Assembly: GCA_037447605.1 (NCBI GenBank)
Contig: CM074805.1
Coordinates: 185,742-249,741, forward strand
DNA: 64,000 nucleotides
Direction of reading: 5' to 3'
DNA from: Zygnema circumcarinatum
Lineage: Eukaryota > Streptophyta > Zygnematophyceae > Zygnematales > Zygnemataceae
In this document: piece by piece, positions 23,377 to 36,500 of the stretch
Position numbering within the stretch: the stretch's first letter is position 1
How the letters are laid out: each line of letters begins with the position of its first letter
Translations under genes and position numbers: made by a program
The notes under the pieces: generated by a model
What the model was told of the DNA's origin: nothing
What the model saw: only the letters and a program-made list of their open reading frames with translations
The model's database searches: none

Positions 23377-26300
23377 GAGGTAGAGCATTCCATTTGAGAG
23401 GGCATGCCTGGTGAGAGGGAGTGTCGGAGTGCAACAGGCCTGATCCAACCTTGGCCCCCATTCCTGATTTTTCTTGGGCAAAGCTTTCCTTCTGGAGTAA
23501 ATGCTTCAACAATTTTTTATATGGTGTTCAAATGATTTTTGGGCGCTTGGTGCTTCGAATTATACGAGCTATATTTTCTGACCTAACATATTGCTTTCCG
23601 ACTAAATGACCTTCCTATTCCGTGCTCACTCCGTCATGCTATTGTGGGCTTAACTGAGACTTGACCTCTCTCACTTGTAAATCAATAGGGATAAATACAA
23701 CTGTCTACGTATGGTCCTATATACAGAATGCCTGCTGATTAGAGGAGGCTGTCAATGTTACAGACTCAAAAATTTTACCACTTACATGATTGTGCGCGTT
23801 TCATAGACCACTGTCTATATGCTTCAGCCCTAGTGCACCTTCCCCAGTGTGACGTTTTCTAGGCTGGACCTTCTAACTTAATTCCCCCTCGCTAGAATAC
23901 TTTGTCCATCAATTGAAGCTATTTTCTTTACAGGATATAGCTGTATTTGTCCTTTGAGGGCTTCCAGGCCCTCATATGATACGATAGTGTTCAATCAGTT
24001 GGTTAGTGCTTGCTTAAACGGTGCACAATCTATATGCATAGACATGCATACCCCGCCATCATGTTTTCCATCTGCTTAACAAAAGGCAAAGCGACTCCCT
24101 GACCTGCACCAAGAAATATCTGATGGGCAGAAAATTCTCCCCATTTGCACTCTGGAGGGTCTCCTGCCACTAGCAAAAGAAATGGCCCTCATGATTCGTC
24201 TGTCTACCAGGTACTGCTGAGAAGGTGCAGAATTTTCAGGAACTTTCAGGGCTATTTGCATATAGCCTGCTCTGGGTAGAACAGAAGAGGCACTCCTCCA
24301 GCATCTCAGCATGTAGAGGATGGCGGCTGGAAGGTCTAATGCAGTGCCTGGCAAAGGAGAGATAGAATGAAAGTCGAGTTGCACCCTTCCACTGATGGAA
24401 TTGCTATCAGCGTTCTTCTTGTGGTTCTTCTCTCTATCACATTTTGCACGAGCCTCTATTGTCTTTCTCATACGCGACACCCTTTTTTCTCTTCGCTCTC
24501 TCTCTCTCTCCCACTTTCTTTAGAACATACATATGAACTGACTTCTCTTCCTACACTTACAGCCTTACTTTCTGCTACAGCTCTGTAGGTTGCATTTAGC
24601 TATGACGAGCCGACTTTAGTTCTATCTGAGAGGTGGGGTTGAATACTTTTTCTTTCCAATTTTGACATTCAAAACCAATGTCTTCCTGGGCAGCTATAAG
24701 TGCGCATCGGTTCCTACAATCTATTTTGGGTCCTTTTTTCCTTTCTTCACGGTAGAGAGTCTGGTTTGAACTCGAAGGCACTGAAGCGCTGAAGTGTAGG
24801 TCTGTGCAGCTTACAGTTGTGCCTTGACTGTTCGGTAAGGCCAAGACCGGAAGATGCCTGTCTATGTCAGGCCTTATGTAAAGTCATGGAAAATCTCCTT
24901 TTCTTTCATGGCTTAAGTCGGCTATCGGAACTGCTGAGCTTCTTGTGACAGCTGCAAGTGGCATTCGAAGTCTAGGAGGTGTGTGGTCGAAGCTCGACCT
25001 GGCTTTTAGGCGTGTTCCATGTATGTTTTTTAGTTCTTCAGCGTGCTATTGGTCTGATTTTCTAGAGCTGCTTCCTCGTGTCGTCTGAGCGTGGAATGGG
25101 AGTCCCATGCGTTGGCAGCCTGTTGCTTAGGCCGGCTGGAGCAGCAAAAAAAAGGAAGCAGCCGTAGGTTTTCTTCGTCTTACTTAAGGGCTTGTCGAGT
25201 GCAGGTGCGCAGGAGAACTGGGGAGAGACCAAAGACTTAGATCGTGAAGCGGTGCCTCTCGTCATGTAAGATAGGCCACGCCGCAGCTCCCACCCCTCCG
25301 TCTCCGTCTCTCTCTTTTTCATTCTCTCTCTCCCTCTGGGAGTGTGACATTTATGCCTCCTGACGCTATTCAAAGGAGAGCAGTTAGGGGCCTCTTCTTA
25401 ATTTTCCCTTGAGCTAGTGACATGACGTCACAACGCGCAGCTGAACATGGAACGCGCAGAGGCGGATCGTACCGCGATTTTAACAAGGTACAGACTTGAG
25501 AAGCATGTCTCCTGGGATCGGCAATCCCCCCCACAGCTTGTAGCGTGCTGACAAAGCAGAGCTCTGCGTAGTTCAGCTTCAGTTCCAGGCTTAGTTCCAA
25601 TTTCTCTGGTATAGGCGGAATGGGCTTAACGCGAAACAGATCGGTACCGTTGCCGCGTTCGTTAAAATATAAGGATTAAAAAGCCGATCCTCGTATCTGT
25701 CCAGTTTTTCATTATTTACTCGGATCGTATTGCCTTCTATCAGCGCCTGCCTTCCTTTCTCTTTTATCCCCCAGCTCCGAGTCTGTTGCTGGTTCCAAAC
25801 TGCCTGGAGTGCGGGTTGAGGTTTTCCTACGTCATCGTTGGCAATGCAGTGAGGGAAAGATCGGTCCTCTCGGAGTGATGAGGAAGTGCAGGTGGGCACA
25901 CTGGAGTTGGGATGGTTGCCAACCATTGGTCGACGACCCAGCCAATCTCTGGACTCCATGTTTGCCAACCATTGGTTCGAAAAGCCGTCCAAATGAGAGA
26001 TGGATTTTCCATGTGACAAGCAATGAATATTCCAACAGATATGGTCCACAGCCGGCGTGTGACATCCTGAATTACAGCTCTTTCCCACCGGCATTTTTGC
26101 AAGGTTTTGCCGAGCTGCTGCGAAACAGACGGGGAACGCCGTCAGTTGACATTCTAAAAGTCGAAATAGTTTTTATCTCAAGGGTCGCCGCTGCCCCGTT
26201 TACGACGTCGGAAGTGTAGACAGTCTGAACGTTTTGAGGCTGACCGGCCATCCATTGGTTGATGGATGCAAAAGGCATAAATCTCTTACAGTGGGCTGCA

Positions 26301-27575
26301 CCTTGTTAAAAAAAGAAAGGGTTTAACATGTCCAAAACAAAATAATGACGAGCAGAAATGCCACTCTGACTGCATTCCCTGAATACTGTGAGCACACGCA
26401 CAACTGCACACGCATGGCAATTGGGATATGAATTGAAAATGAAATGGTGAAACCCCCCCTCCCTCTCTCCTCTCCCCCTTTTCTTCTCACCTTCTCCCCT
26501 TCTCTCCCCCTCTCTCATCGCTCGTCCAAATCTCTCCCGCCCTCTCCCCTCTCCCCCCTTCCAGCTCCTCTATCAGCGACTTCTCTGCATCCCACACTTA
26601 ACTTCTCTCCCCCTTACTTCTTCCCCCCTCCGATCGATCGGTCTTTCGCTCTCTTTTCAGCCAGGGGAGAGTTTGGGGCGGGGGGGCGGAGCGGAAAGAA
26701 GTAGGAGAACAGGAAGCCATCAAGAAGTCATTCCTTCATGAGGCGCGTTTAAGGAAAAAAAACAACCCATGGCAGGCATCAGTAATCCCCCATTTCCCCA
26801 CAGGGATCCAACACGGGGTCACCTCGATGGCCAAGCCACTCCTGCAAACTGTAACATGAAGCCGCTTTCTTTTCACAAGAACCATTTGATTCAGGTGTCT
26901 GGTCAAGCCACGAGCTAAGAGCGAGAACCGGCAAGGCGCCTATTTATCCGTTGAGCGGCCGCTAGTCAGCACAGAAGAATACAGTACAAACAGCATTCAC
27001 GTTGCCACATAGAAACCACCGTTAGACCGAAAAAAACACAGAAACTAATTCTGGTACCCATACTCTGCCGTCTCAGGGATGATCGCTACTCCTTACCGTG
27101 TACGAGTTGCATTAGAGCGGCATCTTGACGCCTACAAGAACATACACAAATGCTCCTAATGTTCACACCAGCACAGGTGCTAAGTGGGGGGGATAGTACC
27201 CAGAAGTGAAAAAAAAAAATCAACTTGCCAAAATCTGAAAAGTTACCGCATTTTCCGACGCCGGCTCCGAACAGTTTCCTGTCAGAACACAAAGCATATA
27301 AGCCCGCCAGAAGACAGTCTACCCATGAGCACTACAACTATCACACAGTTCTACAAAAAAACATAACTACTCCCCCGCATGAACTTACAAGAGGTGGGTA
27401 GAGCAGTACACATGGGCAGGATACATGCATTGACACCAGCACTAACTTATGCGTGCCTTACTACAAACTACAAACCCTAATATCTAACCGCGTGCAAGAT
27501 TGTAGGGCTTGCAGGCTGCTGATCGCCCTTTTTTAACACAGATATATATAAATATATTTTTCTTTTCTTTTAGAT
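23377..27575. other. Long intergenic region between convergent MOT2 and PDS5
   Basis: About 4.2 kb between two convergent 3' ends. A CT-rich tract lies at 26455-26660. An exon-like open frame occurs near 24080-24213 but cannot be tied to a gene. The motif CCATTGGTT recurs near 25920, 25970 and 26250 without clear meaning. The stretch from about 27480 to 27575 is AT-rich and fits the PDS5 3' flank. Otherwise I see no gene. Confidence 0.4.
26455..26660. repeat. CT-rich low-complexity tract
   Basis: About 200 bases dominated by CTCTCC and CCCTT units in the MOT2/PDS5 intergenic region. No coding signal on either strand. Confidence 0.75.
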
Positions 27576-30500
27576 TTAAGGTTTCAAACGTGCCTTGCAA
27601 GAGTCCACAACCAGCAATGACGAGATTTGGATGACTCTCACCAATGGTTCGTCATTGTCTTCCTCCATGGCTGACGTTGAATCATCCTCCTCTTTCACAG
27701 CTTCTCCATCGATTCCAGCACCACTGACTGCCTTGGGTTCTAACACCTTCTCATTCTCTTTCCTCTGTAGAACGGTTCCATCTGCTGCATCAGAGGGAGG
27801 CGCAGCCTCATGTTCTGCAGGAACAGCAGCCATAGCTTCTTCACGAGAATCTTCCGCCTCAGAAGGTCCATTACTAGCAGTGCCAACCTCTCGCTGCTGT
27901 ATTTCCTCTCTTGCATGCTTCAGCCTGACCTCATCATTCCCATCCTTACGACCATCTACCACATCTCCCGTTCCGTCAACCGTTTCAATCTCATCTGCTG
28001 CAACTGATTCCTCATTCTTTGCTTTCAAGGCGCCATCTTCTTCATCCTTTCCTTCTTCTACGTCTTTTTCAGTTGCTGCAGCACCCTGGCCTGTTACAGT
28101 ATCACCGTCGTCGCCGTTCCCTTGTACTGCAAGGGCAATTTCGCCTTCTCCTTCATCCGGAGCGTTAACTTCATTATCTCCAGTCACTTCTCCGCCCTCC
28201 TCACCTTTTCCTTTCACCGTTTGACCCTTTTCATCCATTTCTTCCACAGCGTTGCGTTCCCCATCCTTCGGCTTCTCTGCATCGTTCTCGTTTCCTCTTC
28301 CCTCTGTTGCCTCATCTCGACTACCTTCAGCAACTTTACGACCCTCCTCGTGCACGTCAGCCACCTTCTTCCCTGATCCCTTCGGCCGGCCCCTTCTGGG
28401 TCGTCCGTCCTGTGCGGCCTCACGGCTTCTCCCATTGGCAGGAGATTTGCTGGCGCCCCTCCCTCTGCCGCCCCTTCTTGTGGGCCTTGCATGTTGCAGT
28501 TCCGCTGCCCCAGGAGATGGCAATTCCGTATCACCTTCTTTTTGCTTCACCTTATCTCCTTCACCAGTGACTGCATCCTGCGCTGCTGCTTCCCCAGTAG
28601 AGGTTGGAGGAACATCCGTCTCCTCCCACTCTTTCGCATTGCGAACGTTCAGAGAATTGCCTCCGTCCGGCGTTTGCAGCTGAGCTTCGACACTTTCAGA
28701 CCTGTCATGTGGCTCTCCATTAGCCACTGGCTCGGGTGAAGCAGCAGTAACAGCTTTTTTCCTTCCTCTGCCAACCAGTCCTGACTGCCTTCTGGTCTTC
28801 GCACTCCTTTCGACCTCGGTGCCACCTTCATGTGCACCATCTTCCCCATCCAATTCCACGCCTTTGCCAGAGGCCCCCACTTCTTTGTCTAACGCTCCAG
28901 CAGGGGTAGTAGAAGGAAAACTCAGCTCTTTCCCTCTCCGACCACTTGAATTTATTGCAGGCTGCGTAGCATCTGTCTTCCCCTCTGGAGTCTCTTCAAC
29001 TTCTCTCTTCCTTTTGCCTCTTCCACTACCGCCTGTGCTCTTCGTGAGAGGCGATGTCCTCCTTCCACCACGCCCAGTCTTACCACCCCTTCCTGTCAGC
29101 TCCGGAGTCCTGTACGCACGAATGCCACAACTTACACAGTGAGCCGATACTGATTTCATGCCTATTGTAAGCTCAAGCCGTCGAACACAAAGCACAGCGG
29201 AGTAGCCAGCAGCGGATGCTCATCCAAACATCATGAATAAACTGATATTAAAAAAGCATACATAAAAAGGAAAAAAATTGATAATCCCCCTTCAACACCT
29301 AATCTGGCTGTGGATGAGCAAAACCCCAACCCAAGGAAGAAAAAAAAAAAATCACGATCTCAGGTAGTCTTAAAAGGACGTGCCTTTTCGGGTGCTCGAG
29401 CGGTAACGGAGTTCCTAAAGAGACCTGCGATCATCACCTCACAATATAATTGACGTTAAGAATAAACCTGATAACCACACATTATGCCAATACGAATCGA
29501 CTTCAGCGCATTTCTCATCCACAACAATACTTCTGCAAGAAAGTGGGATATGTGTTGCGTAGAAGTCGCTTAACAAAGGCCCTTGTCCCAGAGCAACTAC
29601 ACGAAATGGGGTTGTTTTCCGCTGCATTACAGGTTAAAATGGAAGTATTGACTTACTGACGAAAAGAAATCCCTCCAGCCCTCTCTCCCTCGAGAGAAAA
29701 GATGGTGAACAGGATAAGGGTGAAGAAAAAATGGGATTTGATAGCTTTTTATGATTGAAAATCAGTCGGAAGAACAAACAGTCACAGACACGAAAGGTGA
29801 AAGGGAGAGCGAGGAAAAAAAGGGATGGGGGGGAGGGAAGGGAGGGAGAGGAGGAGAGGAGGGATGACAGATTGGGAGGAAGGGAGGAAACAGAGAGAGG
29901 AGAAGAGAGAGAGAGAGGGTGTGCTTGTCTCCTCACCACGTCTGGTTGCTCTGGTGCCTCTTGTGAGCCACTTGCACCCAAAGCTTCATCCATGAATTCC
30001 CATCTCTCATTCACCAGAACCAGCGTCTCTTCATCTCCATCATTGTACAGCACCTGTTCAAGTATCCAGTCAACTCCCAGCACTTACACTCTGTCCATTC
30101 ATTTTTGTCCAGTGGACGAGATTCACTATTTCTGCAAACAATAATAAGCTTCTTGATTTAAGAAAAGTGGTCGGAGCATACTCTGTGCTGGTTTTTCTTT
30201 TCTTCGTACGATTTGATCTGCCCGGAGTAGAACCTGAACAACACATCCAGTCTCCACAACCTGCTTAGGTGCTGCAACTTTGCATGAGATAACATCTGAA
30301 AGGGCATATTGCAAGGGAAGACGCAGTTACTTACTTCAGTTGGTAGCCAATACACGGCAAATCTCTTTTATGAGGCATACACCACTTAAATGCAAGAAAC
30401 ACCGATTGCACTGATCTAAGCAAAGTGAATGTGAAGTTGGTGACAGGAATCATCCTCTCACCGCTTATCCATCGGCCACCAAACCTGAATTCTTCGCCCC

Positions 30501-33500
30501 ACAAGTTCCTCCTTCCCACCTTTTCGAGTGTAAGGAGGACTCTGCTGTGTCCCAGAATCACCCTCCGCATACCCTCCCAGTACTCAGAGTCTGCCAGGTG
30601 GCGGAAAGAATGGAAAGACCCTAAGCAAAAACAACAGACCAGCAATGGCTAAAGACTTCCGATTGCCTGTCTAGAAAATCCATTGGCGCACAAAACAGCA
30701 CAGAAAAATAAATGTCAACTGCAGGACCTCCGGTGCCATCAACACGTCATATCACTGATTGAGCCCCTACACTTAGCCTCCACAAAACGAACACCACACC
30801 AAGCAGGTCAATGGCTGAGAGCTGAGGTATCACGTCTTATCCTTTAGTACATGTTTCTGATTCCAAAACCATGGTGATTCAGAAGTCTGATTCCAACCTT
30901 GATTGCCCCCTTTCGAGGAGTTGACCGAGTTGGTGCCTTGGGCTCTTTCCCGGACTTCTCTGTTGCAGCAGGAGTGACAACCTCCTCCGTGGCAGACAAT
31001 TTCCTCCTCTCCTTCCGTGCTCTCTTTGGGGATGTCTGCTCTTTTTCTGCCGGAGTGGTATCATCTCTCTCATGCAGTTCTGGAGCATCCTCTTCAGGAG
31101 TTTCTGGTTTCGTTCTCTTTCTTCCACGAGCAGGTTGCGTCTGCAAGTAAGGCATCCAAGGATGAATGGTCCCCACAACGCACAGAATTGACGATTACAC
31201 TCTCAAGGCTTTCCCAGCACAGCCATCGTGCGTGATAAACTACAATCACCAATTGGTGATTTACGGAAAATTAGAACGTCCTATGGTTCTTGTACCTAGC
31301 AGACCATGGAATGACAGCTACCTGCACTGGTTTGGGAGCAGAAGCTGCTTTTGGTTTGGGTTTAGGAACATCGTCCGAAAGGCACTTTGGGAGATGGCTT
31401 CCATCCACCTGCCAAGGCAGGCGTTACTCCATCAGCGAAAATAAAGAGACAGAGGGCATAACAAGTGCATTAGGCATGTACCCAAAGCACTAACCTGATG
31501 CAAGCGAACTGGCAATTGGTGCTGTAATGCAACAAACAATTGAAGGCCTGAATACAGGACGTTGAGTCTTGTTTGATAATACACCAAATCCATCCTCTTT
31601 GCCCCTCCAATAACCACACTGCTGTCTGCCTAAGTCTCCTTTCCAAACACATTCACCAAGTAGTCACCTTCTGTGCAGTGGCAGCTTGGCCCTCTGGTGG
31701 CTCCTGTCCTACCGGTGCCTCTCCGGGTGCCTTGTAGAGATAGCTTGGGAGAGGAATCACGCCAGGGTAGTCTGATGAATAGATTCGCTTTCGACCTAAT
31801 TCCTTCGCTACCATTATTCCGATCTCACTGGCAGCATACAAAAGCTGCAACCTCGGAAATCAAAAACAACCAAACGGGACAGAAGTGGTAAGACAAGTAC
31901 AACATTTAGGGGTGCTCCAGCGACGGATTTGAGGGGTTTGAGGCTCTCGAAAGTGCAACATTTCCACCTCTGAACTAGGTGCAAACTCCTCTCCAATGCC
32001 CTAAAGATCCTATGCATTCCTGGTGGCAGTCAGAAAACTACACAGTTACTTGCCACTGGTTCTAATATATGGTATGATTGTCACTGGAGCTCACCTCTGT
32101 CTTAGAGCTCTTTACTGCATCCTCAGATGTCTTTATTGTCCTAAAAATAGCGAGAATCAATGGCAAAGGATCCAACCCGTCCTTCTTTCCCTGATCGCTT
32201 TTGCCTTCACCATCCATGTGCAGCAGCGCCTGAAGAAATGATTGAATTTGTCTGAAAATTCCGGCAAAAACCCAATAGAGTTGGATTTCAGCGCTGAAGC
32301 ACAATATTTAGCATTTGAGGAAACACATCTCAAAATCTCTCAAAGATGATAAGACGGCAATTGCTCTTTCTACACATAGTCCAAAACTCATGCGAGACAA
32401 TTTTCATGGAAGCAAACTTTGCAGCACACGCCTCCTCTTTCAAAGACGGAGAATATCTCCGCATTCAGTGTTTAGTAGAAATGCTTTAGTAGGCGAAAAT
32501 AAATCAGATCTCCCAACAAGTACATACAGAAGCGACTGCTTACGTTTTGAAAGGATCGTACACATCCGGATTGTCACTGTCCTTTGGAAAGTCAGGGTGA
32601 TGTGCCAGGACATGTGTCAGATACACAAGAACATACTCCGGGAGAAGAGTAATGGACGAGCCATCGGTGGAACTGGCTGTCACTTTCGCTTGCTTTATGT
32701 GTGCCTCACGCCTGCTGGCTTCCACAAACTCCGCCAAAAAGTGCTTTGACTGCAAAAGGACAGGGCACCTTACTTGAGAGCAGAAGGGATCCGCAAAAAA
32801 AAAAAAAAAACGTACGAAGAACTACAAACACTTCTTCTTCTTCTTCAAATACTTCTTCTACTTAGAAATACGTTCTAAGTCAAAACAAACTTTGATAACA
32901 TCAGTTGGAGGTAACTCATTCATTATAAAACTCCTAATATAGTTCGACATAGTGCAAGGGTCCAAGGGTCTGAAGTATGACGCGTGAGGAAGAATAAATG
33001 ATCATTTCGCCGAACTTGACGGCTTGCCAGGTATGGCATCAAATGCAATGAAGAAACATGAACGCTAAAATCTAAGAATGCAAAAACAGCAAAAGAATCT
33101 CGAGCCCGTACCACTTGGACGTTCTCCTTATCTATGTCAATAGATTGTAGAGCAAAGGCACAGGCAAACTTGTTTGGCAATGGCTTCTCTCGCACATGAA
33201 GGTACTGGTGCACTTTCTTAACAAATGCCTGGCGAACCTGAAGGCAAGGATCCTGGAAAAGCCCATTCATACATTCATGCTTCACATGAGTATACATACA
33301 AGCATGTCATGACGTGAAACGTTAGCAATTCTCCTCCACTTCCAAAAAATGAAAAGCAAGTGGTGCAACCATTGTAGCTAACGCTATTTCTGCTATGCTA
33401 ATGAAAAAGACGCAAAAGATCTAGTAAGTAGCAACACCCAGATTTTGTTGTTTCCTTTCACGGACAGCCACTTTCTCACCACATTCACCCACATTTGTTT

Positions 33501-36500
33501 TCTCGCTTCCCCTCTCCCGCTTCCCCCTGCACGCACTTACTCTCCGTCGCTTTCCTCATCCCCTCTTTACCTGTGCCACAAAGAGTGTGAGGGCAAATAG
33601 TTCTGGCATAGTGGATTGAATAGCATTGTCATAACGTCGAAAGAGCCGCAGCACCGCCTTTCCAGCAGCAAGGCGAATATGCGACTTGTCCACATCTCTG
33701 TACATTCGCCATCGGAATACCATAGCCCACCATTCCCTCTTTAAACCAAGGGACCGGTTGCAGGCAGAGCTGAGGAAGGTGGAGTATCAGAAGTAACTCT
33801 ATTCCAAACCTAGTTTCTGACGATCTTGACTTAGAAACCGAACTCCCTTATCATCGCGGACTACCAAATCACAGTGTGTCAGTACCCCGATAAGACGCAA
33901 TAATGCAATCACCACACACTTCAGCGCAGTAATGGGACCAGGTCCATTCTGAAGAGAGTCACTCACGTTGACTGTTTTGCAAGATCGTCTGTCAACTCCC
34001 CTTGAGGGATCAACGTCTGTAGCACATTGAGAAGGCCCTTCAACTTAGGTCGAGCAGGAGTATCCTTGAAAGGCAGAAAGCTCTTCACAAGAGCCTTCAG
34101 CCCATATATCTGCGTCAGATCAATTTCAAAACATAGCAGGATCAGTATAAGCACCAATCCTGCAAACGTCAAGAAAAGCTATCAGCATTTTACTTTCTGA
34201 ATAAATAAATCAACTCCAACGAAATCGTCAGAATGAAAGACGTCACTGGCCTTTATCGCACTGCTTTTCATAATAGCCAACAAACACATGCACAAGCTTT
34301 ACATCCATCGCCCAATTTTGCGGGCTTCCATTGTATTCTGGATGAGCACCTAGACATAAGCAAAAACACCAGCATTTATTTACTTCTAACCACTACAAGT
34401 AACATAAAAATAGTCGATTTGGCTATCAAGGTTACAAGAGGTTTTGCATCTAACCTTCAGCTGGCACACCCAGCTAGGCTTGTTCCAGTCATAGGCATGC
34501 TCCTTTTTCTCGAGCGTGGTGAAATCATCCTGTCAAAATAAATTACAAAAATAAGAAAGAGCGAGTCGTATACCAACAAAAGTGACAGTATGCAATACGG
34601 GAGGAACCTGAGAACCATCCAGAGCCCTCGCCACCTCAATCCTGTCATAACTGTCGTCTTGTTACAATAAATAATCAAAGAAAATGCACACGGTTCGTAA
34701 GTTTCAACAAAAAGACTGCGCTAATGCCGAACGCACAAAGAAGCGTATTGCCATAATACAGCGTCCTGAAATGAGCCCATTGGTACAAGTCGCCACTAAA
34801 AGATACTGAAACGTGGCAGAGTGCAAATGGACAAAGACTCAAGTAGATATAGGAAGAGTGCCGTTTATCTCCTGATTTACTTGAAGGATGTCGTCTTTAA
34901 GGATGTTCCTAAGTGACAAAGCTTAACACAAGCACAACCTTCATTCCCTCAGTCCGTCCGTGCCATAAGCTTGGTGCGGTACATCATCATATCTCCCTCC
35001 TGCAATCTTTCTCTCCACCATCTGCTCATACGCTGTAAGCAACTGCGGCTCTGCGGCTCTGTGCCCCTGACTATGAGCAGTACCATCCTACAGCTTCCCT
35101 TTCCTCTAAACCAGGGTAGAGACAAACATACACTGACACGCCGAAACACAATCCGCACAATGGTCTTGATGATGTCGTCCTCTCTCGTTTCAAAAATGGG
35201 CATTGAATGCTGAGCGATAACTCCCAGCGATTGGAACACTGTCGGCAGATTTTCATCAGACTCCCCCAGTGAATCCACCAGTTTCTGCAAATTCCAAAAA
35301 TAGAACGGTCTAAATGCCATAAAGTGACCCTCCATTTACGATCTTAATAAGCTTCATCCCCTTTTCTGATCTCACAAGCCGACGGGAAAGGGATGATTCG
35401 TTACCAGCTTCTAGAAAATCAACTTGACAAGATGGGAGACACAACGCTTAAACCAACGCATAACTAACCAACCCAATGCATCCTCGTTCACGAGCTTGGC
35501 TTGGCTGTGCAGAAATGACCAGGAATGACATCTGATAGTGCGACCAATCGACAAAGGGTCCGGGTTATTTCTTCGGAAAAAAATGAAGAATACGAGGATG
35601 AAAACCATACACTGGTCAATATGGCAAATACTCACAGTATACAACACTGACAGGTCCTTTAAGCCTGCATCTTCTGAGACTGCAGCAATGGCCAAGACTG
35701 CATGCTTCGCCTGTTTACGGGTCCCTTTCAACGCAAGCTTTTGAAGTGCCTCACTAACTGGACTGCAACTCACAAATAAAAAGGAAAGGCCAAGTAGCCT
35801 TATGAGTATCACGTTCATCTGACCAACTGCAGGCAACTGTAAAGAACAACGGAAAGAATACTGCTGCATAAGGAATGCTTTAGACAAGACAGCTTCAAAC
35901 GCAACTGAAGGAATCCCCGCAGACGCCCTAATGGCATCACTGCTAGCACAATGTAAGAGTACAAGATACTACAAGATTTCCACTCAGTCATCAGTGGGCA
36001 TCTGGAGGAAAGCGACTGCTGGAATTCCAGTACAAAGTGCTCAAAATCTATTCCTGACATGAGAGAACTGCGTTCAGATCCTTACCTGCTCTGGTCCATC
36101 GGAAGGCTCCGCATGTGACTGCCCACATTGCTCAGAATATGTGCAACACTCTCTTTGACCAGATCGCCTCCCTCCACAAGCAATTTAACGAGATCTTCTT
36201 GGTAAGGTTCAAACAGCACCGGAAACTGCGCAGATGCTTCCTGCAGTCCATGCCAAACTCCGAATATAAACGAATTACAAAAAATGTGATGTGAACCTTG
36301 CAGCCGGAAAGGATCAAAACCAAACAAAGCAACTACATTCTGACCTGCAGCAATATCTGAAACACCATCATTTACTACAACTACTCATTCGATTATCGAA
36401 GTTGGCATAAAATGATAAAAATGTATATGTACAAAATGATTCACTCAACAGCTTCACTGCTTTCACGTAGAACACTGCTATCCGGCCAAACACATCTTAA

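Noticed and set aside
24076-24480. 134-residue minus-strand open frame
   Set aside because: No recognisable domain or splice partners; the opposite strand looks at least as protein-like, and neither is supported.
25591-26094. 167-residue minus-strand open frame containing repeated CCATTGGTT-type motifs
   Set aside because: Overlaps several other open frames on both strands, none with homology I recognise; treated as chance.
27595-28683. Plus-strand open frame of about 200 Ser-rich residues
   Set aside because: It is antisense to the conserved-context PDS5 last exon, which is open for 510 codons in phase with the Tudor exons.
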